DNA from: Daucus carota subsp. sativus
Lineage: Eukaryota; Streptophyta; Magnoliopsida; Apiales; Apiaceae
NCBI RefSeq assembly: GCF_001625215.2
Contig: NC_030387.2
Coordinates: forward strand, 36,603,606 to 36,667,605
DNA length: 64,000 bases
Direction: 5' to 3'
The translations under genes were made by a program, and so were the position numbers. Position 1 is the stretch's first letter; each line of letters begins with the position of its first letter. Positions 38,701 through 50,604 of this stretch are shown here, piece after piece. A model generated the notes under the pieces. It ran no database searches. It saw only the letters and a program-made list of their open reading frames with translations, and was not told the DNA's origin.

Positions 38701-39237
38701 TAAGTACTTCCTCTGTAAAATGCTTGTATACAGATTCTGGAAGCCAGAGCCTTGTTGGCACACAATATTAAGAAGCCAACAAATGCAAATCCAGAGCAAG
38801 ACTGGTCTAGCAGGGGGGCTTCTTACGTGAAAGATTCCACCAACTTACAGGATGAGGAACATCTTTCTGCGTCATCCACTGTTGCATTAGAATCTGTGCC
38901 CATTGAGACATCTGCTGTTGCGGTGGAATTTCCTGTAGCAACTGTTCCTGAGTCTGAGACTGAGAAACACCCTATTACAAGCACTGAAATTGAAATTGTT
39001 GACAAGTCTGTCATTGAAGAAGAGAATGTTAAGCAGAATAAAGATCAAAACTTGCGTTCAACTTCTGCTTCTGATATTGTAGAAAATAATGATGAAGATG
39101 ATGCTGATGAATGGTTGAAAGAAGAAAGCTCAGGAACAGGCGGTTCAAAGGGAACCACAATCCCCCTTGATAATGATGATGATGATGATGTATCATTTAG
39201 TGATCTCGAAGAGGACGAGGGAGATGCGGCAAGTTAG
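35742..39237 (+). CDS. BSD domain-containing protein
   Basis: Three exons, 35742-36285, 37967-38154 and 38734-39237, join in phase at GT-AG borders to give 411 residues. The N-terminus (MASWFARTIASTL) and the acidic/Pro-rich segment with FWGVASFLAPP fit plant BSD proteins. The BSD domain at about residues 190-250 shows the signature WFWKIYFILLHPRLD (Trp219, Phe220, Trp221). The C-terminal 150 residues are acidic and low-complexity, with Asp runs and DVSFSDLEED at the end. BSD domains occur in TFIIH p62, synapse-associated proteins and DOS2-like proteins. The plant members are poorly characterised, so no specific function is assigned. The second intron (38155-38733) and first intron (36286-37966) hold no other gene. 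Confidence 0.92.
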
Positions 39238-40267
39238 TGACTTGTAGCTCTGATTCTTCAGCAAAATACTCAAGATTGGGGAACTATACTACAAAATCAA
39301 CTGATTCACCTAAGATATCAGTCTGGTCGGTATCGGGCATGCTGCATCCGAGCAGGTGGTTGCTCATAACCCAGAGAATAAAGAATCACAAGTGGCTTGA
39401 CATTGATAAAGTTGATGTGGCAAAAATATGGAGGCAAAAGCTTTGTTATATCTGTTTTATGTTCTTTGTTGTGCTCCTAATACGAATACGCTGGTTATAG
39501 TTTCATGAATCTGCCAGAAGGCTTTAGAAATTGAATTTACATAACATAATGTGGATCATTTACTAATCTTCTCAGACTCACATTTCATACCAATTTGGTA
39601 CTTGTGGTCGGGGATCTAGGAAGGGGTCCCCTGTTAAAAATTTATTAGTGCATGGGTTACGTACTAAATAGTTATATTGTCTTGCCGTGTGTGCATTGTG
39701 GATAAGAAAGAAGTGAAAGTTCCTAGAAAAATAAAAGCATAAAGGACTCCCAGCAGTGTGGTCCCTCGCCCTTCTCTGCTCAGGTGTTTGATGTGGAAAT
39801 GAGAATCAGGATTTAGAATGACGGGTATAGGAACGAGTATTCTAAGGGTGTGTAATGAATAATTTATACACTAAACCACCAAGTGGGATTGACTGATTGA
39901 GGTTTCTATTCTGTATAACAAAATTGTTAATCAAAACACTAACACATGAGTTTGAGATTCAACTGGATATTTTTTATTTTTTTTTGTCAGGAGATTCAAC
40001 CGGATATTAATCATGAACCAAACGCATTCAACATATTAAAAAGATAAGAGGATTAAAAAAAAGGTAACAGGATGAAAACCAGCATCCAACCTATTTCCCA
40101 GGAAGGGTTTAGTCAACATGAGGCTAGATGTAAACGGAGTTGCTTCTACAAACTATTACAAACATAGCAGGAAGTTTTAAGTTTCAACAAACTGTACAGG
40201 AAACATGACAACTACTAGAAGCTGGTAAATGCATTAAGTAGAGAGAGCGAGAGAGAGAGACAAGGAT
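39238..40267. other. Intergenic between convergent BSD and ACR genes
   Basis: Probably the 3' UTRs of two convergent genes. The short frame at 39237-39500 follows the BSD stop and has no recognisable domain. A (GA)n run lies at 40240-40260, next to the ACR stop codon. Confidence 0.45.
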
Positions 40268-42418
40268 TTACGACATGATAGCTCTTAAATTGCTTGAGAA
40301 TCGCTCAAACTGTGACTGCAATAAGTGAAGTAGCGAGAATCTTGAGCCTTCTTCATCAGCTGCGCTGCTCCCACTGCTGCTAGTTCGGCTGCTTGTACTC
40401 GCCGAAGTTCGAGGAGCACTTGCAAAAGAGTCAGTAACAACTTTGATAACATCAGTCCCAATTTCATTTCTAATAGCCTCCACTCTGTCTGATTCAACAT
40501 CATCCCCGGAGGTATCTGCAACGTAGAAGGTCCCAGCTGCTCTTCGGCCTTGTGTTCCAATCTCAGCCCTTAGTAAAGAAAGTGCATTTTCCCTAAAAAC
40601 CCTGGTCACTTCAGATAGCAGTCCCACCCTGTTCCTGGCGGTGATCTCTAGTCTCAGTCCCTGTAAAAAAATAAGGGAACAAACATTACTAAGTTGTACA
40701 AACTTTATTTTGTATAACTTTAGTTAGACCATGTAAAGATACTAACATGTGAAGCTCTCCTTTCAACTGCTGCAATCAAATGTTTGGTTACTACATTCCT
40801 TTCGGCATCCAAGTTTAGGGGGGAGCCATCCTTGTGCCGAATGTAGTACTCCTATGAATTTCATGTCACCAGATAATAATCAGCAAGTTATTAAACTAAA
40901 GCCGTGTTAAAAGCTTGATTGCCAGAATTTGCCTAAAAAATTACCTGAATAGCTGTGGAGCCATGAGAGCTTATGGCGGCGTGAAACACAACACAATGCA
41001 TATCTGTGAGGGCACACACGGTATCAAACAGTAGTTTTGGCCGGTCTCTGCTACTTACTGTTACTGTAGAGTAATCCTTTTCATTACATATCGTTACTTG
41101 GGTGCCCCCCTGATTATCCCTGTTGCTTCCAGAACCATTTTTCGTGCCATTACTATATGGAAAGAGCATATAATAGTCTATATCAGCTGCCATTAGTTGA
41201 TGAAGCCTCCTCTCTGTGTGGGTCAGGCCAGGTTTATGGAAAGCCAAGATCACACTTTGTCGCTCTCCTTCACAGTGGTGGGCTCTGACCACGCATTCTA
41301 GATGAGAGCGTATGAAAACCATTCTACTGAAGTCCACAATGGGCATGCAGGTTGGTCCATCTTCAACATAGAGGATGCATGCTACTCGGGAGTTATGTGT
41401 CCATGCCACTGCAGCAGACATATTGCATTCCATATCAACGAGAGCAGCGGCTATTTCAGACATCAGACCTGGTCTGTCCATAGCCGTTATCTCAATGGCT
41501 GTCTGATCAGTTGAGATGACATGCCATGGTCTCACATCCCTGCCAATAGTCGTTTGGACTTCTATTTCTTCCCTTCTTGCGCACATTGCCTGTTAAGTTA
41601 CACAGACAAACATATATCATCAGAACCTAAAGTCATATGATCATATACATCAACAGAAAGATGGTAGTCTGTTTGATAGTTACTGACCTTCTGTATGTAA
41701 GCTATAAGGCCTTCATCAGTAATTTTGTTCCCAAGCTGGTCGGTCACATGAAACACTGGTCCAAATAAATAGATTAGTGTGTTCAGAGAGTAATATTTTA
41801 AGCTCAAAACATCAGACTTATTGTAGTTATGAAATTCAGTTGAAATCAATCCAAACTCTACAGAATTCATGTCGGGGCAAGAAATAATGGTGTTAAGTGA
41901 AAAAGAACTAACCATCCATAAACCAGCCACCATCAGAAGAGATGTAACCTTTCAAGATAACAAGGTCAAGATCTGTAAGAACCTGAACCATCTCCAGTAG
42001 TATCCCGTTCTTGTTTATGCTGTCAACCTATCAGCCAAAGAAATAAAACGCGTAAGTGCATTTCATACAATGAACTATACCCTATCCATAATCCACTAAT
42101 TAGCACTATACAAACAACACACATAATCCACTAATTAGCACTTTAAATGTCTAAAATGATGATATTAATTAGTATGATGGAGTAAGCTGATAACCTTTAC
42201 GAGAGTGCAGTCTTGGCAGGTATCATTGTCAATACAGACCCTGAAGAACAAGAACACACTATATCATTAAGGATCATAACAAGTACAAAAGGCACAACAT
42301 CACTATTCCCAAAATTTAATTTCGACAGAGCAAGAAAAATAAACCTTGGAGGGTGTAGCCTTTCGTATAGTTGTTCAAAATCAGGATAGTAAAAAGGATT
42401 CCGAACAAGGATTTCCAT
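40268..42418 (-). CDS. ACT domain-containing protein, ACR family
   Basis: Seven minus-strand exons, 42345-42418, 42195-42240, 41913-42027, 41688-41755, 40945-41589, 40747-40851 and 40268-40660, join in phase to give 481 residues. The product has four ACT domains. The first covers [21 protein letters not shown] to [15 protein letters not shown]; the second starts [21 protein letters not shown]; the third [21 protein letters not shown]; the fourth [21 protein letters not shown]. The tail is Ser-rich. These are hallmarks of the plant ACT-domain-repeat (ACR) proteins, presumed amino-acid sensors. The start MEI...[16 protein letters not shown] and the VCIDNDTC...TLVKVDS block look closest to ACR1/ACR2 of Arabidopsis, from memory. 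ATG 42418 is chosen over the upstream in-frame codon because homologues begin near it. Confidence 0.92.
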
Positions 42419-42698
42419 CAGATAAAGCACAAAATATGATCAGCTGAAGAGTTTGAGCTTATTGAGAGTCTGCAATGAGAAGTGCAATTAATTCATATAA
42501 ATTTTAGACACAGAGAAGCATAATGAGTTCCTTAAACTACTTGAAATGCATACTTGTACATGGAAATAAAGCAAATGTTTGTGTGTGTGTGTGTGTTGAT
42601 GGAAGTAAGAAAGCAACAAAGGCACATACAGAGTTATTGATGAAGAAGAACACATGCAGACGTTGGTTCCTTAGCTAGCCTCCATCGAAAACTCTCGG

Positions 42699-42706
42699 TA
42701 TTTATA
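42699..42706 (-). promoter_or_regulatory. TATA box of the ACR gene
   Basis: Minus-strand TATAAATA, about 290 nt upstream of the ATG, inside AGTATAAATACCGAG. The leader after it could include an intron. A (GA)n stretch lies about 150 bp further upstream. Confidence 0.5.
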
Positions 42707-42848
42707 CTAAGCTGACGACAATAACAAAGAAATGCATTAGAAGACACATGTATAACTCCAAATTTATAGAGACGAGGAAAAACGATCACAAATTACAGAA
42801 ATAAAATGGGAGAACACTTCTGCATGTGTAGTTTTACCTGCACTGCAC

Positions 42849-42895
42849 CAGAGAGAGAGAGAGAGAGGGAGAGGGAGAGGGAGAGGGAGAGAGAT
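42849..42895. repeat. (GA)n microsatellite in the ACR promoter region
   Basis: Imperfect GAGAGAGAGAGGGAGAGGGA run, about 45 bp, upstream of the likely transcription start. GA/CT repeats are common near plant promoters. Confidence 0.9.
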
Positions 42896-44883
42896 GAGTT
42901 GGTGGGGAGAGAGAGCAGAGAGCTGATAAGGACAGTGAGTCAGCAAGGCTGCAGAGTACTTGATGTGGCGGAAGACACTAGAGATTCATAGATATATGTA
43001 TTTTATATGGAATCAAAACCAGTCAAAAATGACGTTATGTATATGCAATAGCTCTCATTCACATGTACATCGCTTTACAACTAGGCGCGCGCATGTATTT
43101 TATGATACCAGGAGTTCCTTTGTTTTTGTGAATCACAATTACAATCTGCAATCAATTTTAAATTTTATAACACTTTTTAATCATATTTTTGAGCATTATA
43201 TTTTGTTATTATATAGAAAAATTGAGAGATAGAGGTATAAGTTTAAAATATGATTTTTTTCATGTATTTAAAATCTGATAACACGACGGAGCTATTAATA
43301 GCAAAAAAAGTGTTTTATTGAAATCTGTGCACCAAAAACGTGATCTTTGTCGTTTCGTAGAGTGTCGTTTTATAAGAAGAACTTTCTCCGAAGGTAGTGA
43401 CATGTGAATGTATATATATAATTGCGATCATTGCGGGCGCTCATGGTTTGATGAAATCCGTAAACCAAAAACGTGATATCCAGCTGTTTTCTGATATAAT
43501 TTTTCCAAAAAAAGTAGCCATATATATAAATGTGGCTTCTACATGTATATACAAAATTGTGGCGACGGTTCATAATATCGAAGGATACTAAAAATCCTCA
43601 TTTTAAAATTTATCGTCTCAAATGATGTATAAAATAGAGAAATAAACGAATATTTTTTACTTATCTATTTTCTAGAACCAAATAAAAGAAAATGATATTA
43701 CCAGTGATGAGGTGAACTAGTGAAACGGTTGCACGAAATATGTGCGCCACAAGCGTAACACCATATTATTCATAAAGAAATTATCGATGATACCTGTCTA
43801 ATTATTAATTTTTATGAATGATATTATCACACAATTTTGACTTATGAGTAGTATATTTCATTTGTTATTAAAATACTAATTCATCACTAAAACGTTAACC
43901 AGACTATAAGTATGAATAATATCCCTCAGAGTATTGATTTTTATAAATGTTGTCGCCACACGATGTTATCAAATATCAACACATATATCATATTTTTAGA
44001 TTGTGTTCACGTAGATGAAATGCAATGAGTGGAGAATGAAATGAAAAATTATATTAAAAAAATTATGAAAAAAGGATAATGTATAAAAAAAATAATGACT
44101 AAGCCTAATTTTTTGATGATGAAGATTTTTAGTTCAAATAGTTTGGAATGTAATAATTGAAAGAATTAAAAATTATTCACATTTTCTTTAACCAACCCAA
44201 ATCTCTGAGTACAAATTTATTTAATCGCACCATTCCATCATATCCAAGTGACAGCAAATCATCTTTCATAAAATACAATAACTTGATCAAAAATAATTCG
44301 AGAAACTTAATTACCATATAGTGAAGTTTGGCTTGTAGTATTGATCAATCTATTCGATTAATCTGGAATATGGGAAAATTTTCGGACATCTCAACCGATA
44401 TCACATCAGATCGTCTCAGACCTCAACACAACACTTTATTCTCGAATATGAGAAAAATTTCTCACGGCTCCAAAATCGAAACTCCGATATTTTGATAATC
44501 AATGTTCTCTTTAGCTCAACTAGGTGCCAGTAAACTGCAAATCACAAAAGATTTGCAAGACTATTATAATTAAATATATGGGAGTGTGCAATGTTTTATT
44601 CAATTACTAGTAGTTGTAGTTACCAGAAGTACTTATATCATATGTTTTGTAATGCATTACGATGATTATGAATGTAAAAGCTATTTTCGTCCAACTATTT
44701 TTCTTGTTTTCAATCTGGAACCTATTTTTGCTTGAAAGGAGAATTTAACACTGATGATTTAATTGAGAGATCGTGCCAGCTACACATTGATAATTAATAC
44801 TCTAAAATCCTTAACAGTCACAAACTAGTTCCAAATAAGAGCTGCTAGTCATGATCTTCAATTAACGGAACGATATATGATAG
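42896..44883. other. Intergenic
   Basis: No gene seen. AT-rich spacer. The short frames at 42960-43232 and 43397-43591 have no recognisable domain. Confidence 0.45.
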
Positions 44884-44973
44884 TATTTTAGTGGTTTAAA
44901 TGAGTCGCCGTGGAGATCGGGTAGCTACTTGATATATTTTGCTAAGTTCAATGGACAATTTGATATAAAACCC
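44884..44973. mobile_element. Solo MULE terminus, relic
   Basis: About 90 bp homologous to the right end of the complete MULE at 53820-54912. Shared blocks include GAGTCGCCGTGGAGAT, GCTACTTGATA.ATTTT and the terminus TTTGATATAAAACCC. The sequences have diverged and no partner end lies nearby, so the rest of this copy is lost. Confidence 0.75.
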
Positions 44974-45470
44974 AAAAAGATTTACTTATTTTATATAACT
45001 TCACTTCACGTAATAACAATACAACATACCACCCCGAGATAGTGTGCTATTTGAACATCCCAATCGTTTGCATACTAAGTTGAAAAGATGTAGTCAGTGC
45101 ACCCATTGTCTACCTGAAAGTGAAATATGGTGACAAATGTTGTGACATTCAATCAGGGCCAAAACTATAAACATTGGAAGTATAGAACAAATCAGACAAC
45201 TCAGTGCATACCGTATCCAGATCTTTAACACTGAAAGAGGGGAAGGGATAGGATTAATTAAAATGATAAGGAAAACACTGCAATCGCGTATCATCTCCCA
45301 TCGTCACAACTTGTTTTCCATTCTAGTGGACCATCTGGTGACGGAATCAATATTATACAATACAGATACTAAATACTGGAGTAACTGGTAAATAAACAAT
45401 AAGATAGAATCGTGCTAGAGGACATGACCAGAGACATGGACTGCACCAAGGATAAGATATGTAACAAAAC

Positions 45471-45700
45471 CTGATGTATCAAATACTGGAGCATCAAAGC
45501 TTTTCCTCACATCTACAGAAGTTGGAAGTCCGCCAGTTGTCAGCCCCTGAATTAGGTATTAAGAACCTTTTAAATGCATTTGCATACCCTTAATCTTATG
45601 CAAAACATAGAAAATTATGAAAAGAGATTATGAACCTTCATTTGTTGCAGGCTGGTAGGTGGTGGATATGCAATAGCTTTAAATATCGTTGCAGAAGATC
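45471..45700 (-). pseudogene. Exon-like fragments of an unrecognised gene
   Basis: Two minus-strand segments look like consecutive exons. One at about 45636-45700 (reading ATIFKAIAYPPPTSLQQMK) ends at AAG|GTTCAT. The other at 45471-45547 (reading GLTTGGLPTSVDVRKSF) follows a TTCAG acceptor and ends at TCAG|GTTTTG. They join in phase into a plausible peptide. Further exon-like bits lie at 45212-45230 and downstream, but they give an early stop. Upstream, the frame of the first piece meets a stop shortly before it. This may be a decayed gene or an untidy real one. The family was not recognised. Confidence 0.3.
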
Positions 45701-47612
45701 CTCAATGGGAAGTGTTTATGCAGGACTTGTAACTTATCCATCCATGGTTTTTTATCTGCAAGTATGTGTAAACAACATAATAAAAATGAATGTAAGTTTA
45801 GTTTCTAACAAAACTGATCTTATGCGCAAAAGAGGAATAGTAAAATTCTTAACTGTTTCATTGAACTTGAACATCTGTGTATATTAAAGACTTCTCTTGT
45901 GAAACTGAAACTATTTAAAAATAGAATTCTTCTTTGTACAAACAGGGGTGTATCATAAATTTGATACATGTTGTGTGAACTCAAACATTCGAATGAGTCA
46001 AGCATGTGCAGTTGATTGCCGGTACACCGCAGAATCTTGAGTTTCATATATTCAGTGAATGGTCTATATATATCATTTAGGATGGCTCGGTTAATCTTAG
46101 AAAACCATCTCATCAAGAAACGCTGTTGCGGGAAACTAAAGAAAATGCCACTTTTATTAGTGAATATCAGTTAATAAATGTTATGCGTTTTAATAACTAT
46201 GCAAATTACGGAGGCTTATTGAGAGTAAGAAGATATATAAGCATAGAATTTTAATTCATAAGATGGAGTAACTAGTATATGCTAAAAAAGTAAAAAACTA
46301 TATGCCAAAGCAAGCAACAGTTCGACTAGAGTCGAAAGACTTGCTGTTTTCCAAGTCATTATGGTAAGAATTTTTCAAGAAGTGAACTTACATTACTGAC
46401 TTCACTTTACGGGGGTGTATTCGATTGGGATTTTAATGGATTGTTTTTAGTGTATGGATTTTAATGGATTGTATGAGATTTTGATTTTGTGCGGATTCTC
46501 TTATCAAATTTTATAACATACAAGGTATAAGAGTAAAAAGGAACACAACATGGTTATCAATAAAACGGCAAGTCAGAGAATTTGCATTGGACCATGCAAT
46601 GCAACTTACAGTACTGACTTCACTTATGTTTGATATTCTCTTATCAAATTCAATACAGGGTTTATATTAGGAACATGAGATATACGAAAGCAAGTAAACT
46701 CTTCTAAACCAAGGGAGTATCATTTAGCACACTTGTAAATATCATAGGTTTATATATAGCATGATTTTTCACTACAGAGCAGCTGCTCACCACCGGATCA
46801 CCCATGTCACTGGTTGGCAACCAGCTGACTAGCTTACACAATGTGTTCATTGTAAATATTTTATTTGATACTTATTGCATTTTTTGTATCCTATGCTTTC
46901 TATATATGCTCTTTCCCGCTTTTAAACAACTTGAGAACCGACATGAACTTTGGACAAACAGTTAGCAACTTAGCATGCACATACATCTGTAAAATTCATT
47001 TCAATGACAAAACAACTCCTCTGCAAGTAGGACATCTAATTTGGTCTCATATTGTAAGGTACTTCTGGTATTGTTTTCAACTTTGATAGGAACTTGTAAT
47101 TTAACAAATTCTTGTCTGCAATTCAAATGTTTAATCTTAACTGAATACAAAAACCAAATATTCTAGAAATCAAAAGGTACCTCATCTAATTAACAGGTAA
47201 CTACACAATCACCCAAGGCAGCGTCAAAAATTCGCTGTACTACAACTTAATAAGAAAACAATTTCTTAACATTGTTCACACAATTGCGATTAATTTCCCT
47301 ATTCGCACGCACAACACATATCGTCAACTCATTCATATCTCCCTACACTAAACACGCAAATGATTAGATAACAAAACACGCAAGCATATTGATAAAAACC
47401 AAATCAGACACTTAATTACCTCCGAAAAAGGTACTCAGAGCAGCAAATCAAACCTGCGGAAATCAAACAACCTCTATAAACACAAAAAACACACAATTCA
47501 GTTACACAACGAAATTACGCGACAGAAACAATGCCTGAGAGCATCGAGAACAACAACTAACAACGCGATCAACCACAGGCTTACTCCAGCGTTTCTCCAA
47601 TCCACTCTCCCT

Positions 47613-47622
47613 GTTTTATAAA
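47613..47622 (-). promoter_or_regulatory. Possible TATA box for a minus-strand transcript
   Basis: Minus-strand GTTTATAAAA followed by GC-richer, leader-like sequence over the next 200 bp, with candidate splice sites further on. It lies about 35-40 bp from the 5' end of the LINE. Speculative. Confidence 0.3.
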
Positions 47623-47654
47623 CACGGAGACTCGAAAACAACACTGACTGAACT

Positions 47655-49103
47655 GCTAGATATTTCCCAGATAATCATGTTCTGCAAGCGCAAAAAGGGA
47701 GTGACCCCAGTTTCATTTGGACAGGGATTTGGGAAGCCAAAGAAAGTTTGTACAAAGGATTTCGGTGGGTTCTTGGTGATGGGAAGGAAATCAGAATTTT
47801 TAAAGATCCCTGGTTAAGGGGTAAGAGTGATTTTTGTGTGGAGGATTCGCATATAAATAGTATCAGAAATGAAAGAATTTGTCAGTTCCTCCGTCCTAAT
47901 AGCAAAGACTGGGACGTGCATAAGGTTCAACAAAACTTTCATGATGGTGATATTCAGCTTATCTTGCAGACAAGAATTCCGCAAAGCAATATCAGGGATA
48001 GAATAGCCTGGATGGGATCGTGTAATGGGGAGTATACAGTAAAGTCAGGTTATCGATATTGGGCTTCTCAGTCCGATTCTACTGCATCTGCGAATGTGTC
48101 AAAGGGCTGGAATAAGATCTGGCAAGTTCAACTTCCGCACAAGGTTAGAACTTTTTTATGGAGATTCTGCAAGAACACTATACCTGTTAGGTATCTGCTT
48201 CGAAGTAAGGGGGTGGTAATGCCGATTAGTTGTCCTATGTGTGATGTTGATATCGAACATATGCGGCACCTGTTTTGTGAATGCAAGTTTGCCAAGGAGT
48301 GCTGGCAGCAATCAGGGTTAGATATTGACTTCGGCGATGTAGAAATGGCCCCGAATTGGCTGTTGGACAAATTCAGTAATGGTGATTTAGAGTTGGTAGA
48401 GAAGATTGGAACAGTGCTATGGGGCATATGGTTCTCCAGGAATAAAAGAGTTTGGGAGGGAAAAAATATTTCTCCTGGAGTGGCAATGAACATCAGTACC
48501 AATATGATGGTCGATTGGCGTGAAGCAAACAAACAAAAGATGTTGTCACGTCCGGAAACAGCTCAAGCTCCTCCAAGCTCATATACTCAGTGGTCTTTGC
48601 CAGAGGTAGGGTGGTATAAAGTAAATGTGGACGCTTCAGTTTATACTAATGACACTACATTTGCTTTGGGGATGATTTTGCGAAATGACCATGGTCAATT
48701 CATGCTGGGGAAAAATATGAGGATTAACGGCAAGGTTTCGGTGTTGGAAGCAGAAGCTACAGGGGTTCTGGAAGCACTTAAATGGATCGAACATCAAGGG
48801 GTGCAGAATGTGGTACTAGAGTGTGACTCTGAGCTTGTGGTTCACTCGCTGCAAGGGAAGACAACGTACCTGGTAGAAGTTGGGCATGTAATTGAGGAGT
48901 GCAGGGAGAAGTTTAGGCAGAGAACGGATATCCTTGTCTGTCATGTTAAAAAGCAAGCAAACAGGGCGGCACATTTGTTGGCAAGAGTCCCATGTTTGCT
49001 AGGTAGCTACAATCATTTCATGTCTCCTCCAAATATTTTGTTGGAGATGTTACCATCTGAATTTTCTAGCTAATGAAATTTCATCCTTCAAAAAAAAAAA
49101 AAA
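47655..49103 (+). mobile_element. 5'-truncated L1-type LINE
   Basis: From about 47655 the frame reads AARYFP-like sequence typical of the part of plant LINE ORF2 just after reverse transcriptase (SFIWTGIWEAKESLYKGFRW). It continues through a zf-RVT domain and a type 1 RNase H, stops at 49073 and is followed by a 3' poly(A) of about 14 nt (49089-49103). The endonuclease and RT domains are missing, as expected from incomplete reverse transcription. No matching target-site duplication was found around these ends. Confidence 0.88.
47748..49073 (+). CDS. LINE ORF2 C-terminal part: zf-RVT and RNase H domains
   Basis: 441 codons from the first ATG in frame; the frame is open about 90 bp further upstream. 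A reverse-transcriptase zinc-binding domain occupies about residues 105-175 (WQVQLPHKVRTFLWR, then CPMCDVDIEHMRHLFCEC). A plant RVT_3-type RNase H lies at about residues 285-415: first catalytic Asp in VNVDASV, Glu in EAEATGVLEAL, Asp in LECDSEL, and the AHLLAR segment at the end. The reading frame is intact despite the 5' truncation. Plant genomes hold many such ORFs; most are LINE debris and a few are expressed. No evidence here of host use. Confidence 0.85.
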   Translation: MYKGFRWVLGDGKEIRIFKDPWLRGKSDFCVEDSHINSIRNERICQFLRPNSKDWDVHKVQQNFHDGDIQLILQTRIPQSNIRDRIAWMGSCNGEYTVKSGYRYWASQSDSTASANVSKGWNKIWQVQLPHKVRTFLWRFCKNTIPVRYLLRSKGVVMPISCPMCDVDIEHMRHLFCECKFAKECWQQSGLDIDFGDVEMAPNWLLDKFSNGDLELVEKIGTVLWGIWFSRNKRVWEGKNISPGVAMNISTNMMVDWREANKQKMLSRPETAQAPPSSYTQWSLPEVGWYKVNVDASVYTNDTTFALGMILRNDHGQFMLGKNMRINGKVSVLEAEATGVLEALKWIEHQGVQNVVLECDSELVVHSLQGKTTYLVEVGHVIEECREKFRQRTDILVCHVKKQANRAAHLLARVPCLLGSYNHFMSPPNILLEMLPSEFSS

Positions 49104-49290
49104 GTTAGAAACATTTATTTCGTATTGTTTGTGTAATAAATCAAGAAATACTTATAAAAAATTGAGAATGCTAGCTTTTGTTTCATGACTTCTGCTTATT
49201 TTCCAAACACTTTAATCACTTATAAGTCTTAACTTGTTTCTTATTTCTACTTTAAGCAAGAATCACTTATTTTAAACTTAACCAAACTAC
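49104..49290. mobile_element. MITE relic adjoining the LINE poly(A)
   Basis: Related to 23510-23745 and 50429-51701 (shared TGTTTGTGTAATAAATCAAG and CACTTATAAGTCTTAACTT). It ends ACTTAACCAAAC near 49286. It starts abruptly at the LINE poly(A), so its left part is missing. Confidence 0.6.
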
Positions 49291-49420
49291 CAAATCATGT
49301 ATGGACATTCTGAAAAGTGAGGACGTAGCAGAGAGCCTTGAATAATTAAACAAACCAATCCATGTTTATTTGTGCCTTAACAATCTACATCAAAATGTGT
49401 AACAATTTACGAGAATTATC

Positions 49421-49709
49421 GAGACAAGTTGAGATGTCCCTCTGATTTCTATACACTTTCCTTTTTGAGATGTCCCATTTAATTCTATACATTTTAAAAT
49501 TTTCTTAAAATAGTAAACTTTTATAATATAAAAATCCCAATCACCCACTAATTTCATCTACTTTTCCAAATCTATCACTTAAATATTAATGTGTCCCACC
49601 ACTTTACCTACTTTTCTTTCTCTTTCTTATTACTTTACATTATTTTATACGCTTTTCTTAGTCTCCGTACCCAATACAAATGTATACAATCTCAGTGAGA
49701 CGGAGGGAG
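49421..49709. mobile_element. Stowaway-like MITE
   Basis: The right end reads CTCAGTGAGACGGAGGGAG followed by TA, the classical terminus of plant Tc1/mariner (Stowaway-like) MITEs. The interior, with repeated CTATACATTTT and ACTTTAC.TACTTTTCTTTC words, is typical. The left end near GTTGAGATGTCCCTC is diverged. Confidence 0.75.
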
Positions 49710-50604
49710 TATTCATTTGTAAATAAAATAGAAAATGTGTGTGATTGTCCTCTGTCCTGCTCAAGTGAAGTTGATTATATCACGGACAGGTTTTTTCTGA
49801 TAATTTTCTTAAAAAACAGCTGACAAAGTAGGAAAAACAAAAACAGCTGCAAAGCTAGAAGGCCAAGAGATTACTGATCTTTCATATTTATATAACAGAA
49901 CTCCTGGTTTTGATATATAGTTTTTTAGTTCAGAAAATATAATATCTAAAATATAATCCAATAGCGGGAAATTTATCTTAAACATATTTTAACTCCAAAA
50001 ATGATTATATCTGCATAGATTTTTCAAATGACTATAATTTCGTGTGAAGTCTTCCTATCTATAGATGTATCTTGATGTTTCTAAGTTCTCCCATGGGCCA
50101 TCACATTTTTTATACAAAAAGTCCACACCACTTAAACTACTGTGTATCATGCATTGCATGGTGCAGTGATACATATTCCTTCATGCAAAAGAAACATTAG
50201 GGCTTGGCTTGGACCTCGATCCTGATTCTTGACTAATTAATCATTGCAATAGTGCACTAAGTGTGGAAAATCTTTCTTTTCCTTTAATGTACCTAACCAA
50301 CAACCATAGTAAATCATTGTACAAATGTAGCTTCTCTCAACACTTGTCCCGTTTCTTTATTTCAATGACGAGACGCTAACATACTTTTCTTAAAGCTTCT
50401 CTCCATCGTATGATTCTTGCCGCACAATGGGGCTGTTTGGGAACTGAAAGCAATTTCTGTTTCTGCCTTCTGTTTTTCTTGATCCGTTTGTGTAAAGAAG
50501 TAGAAGCACTTTTAAGTGATCCGTTTGTGTAAAGAAGTAGAAGCACTTTTAAGAAGCTGAGAATGCTAGCTTCTCTCACAGCTTTTGGTTCTTTTCCAAA
50601 CACT

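Larger units (their letters stand above)
44974..47654. other. Intergenic or unresolved gene region
   Basis: Apart from the exon-like pieces at 45471-45700, one minus-strand segment near 46783-46850 starts with ATG (reading MNTLCKLVSWLPTSDMGDPV). A leader-like region lies at about 47160-47600. 46424-46500 (GTGTATTCGATTGGGATTTTA) resembles the terminus of a common plant MITE. Confidence 0.4.

Noticed and set aside
42806-42991. Open frame with a long Arg-Glu repeat
   Set aside because: It is a translation of the (GA)n microsatellite upstream of the ACR gene.
48128-48532. 134-codon minus-strand frame
   Set aside because: Antisense shadow of the LINE zf-RVT/RNase H frame.
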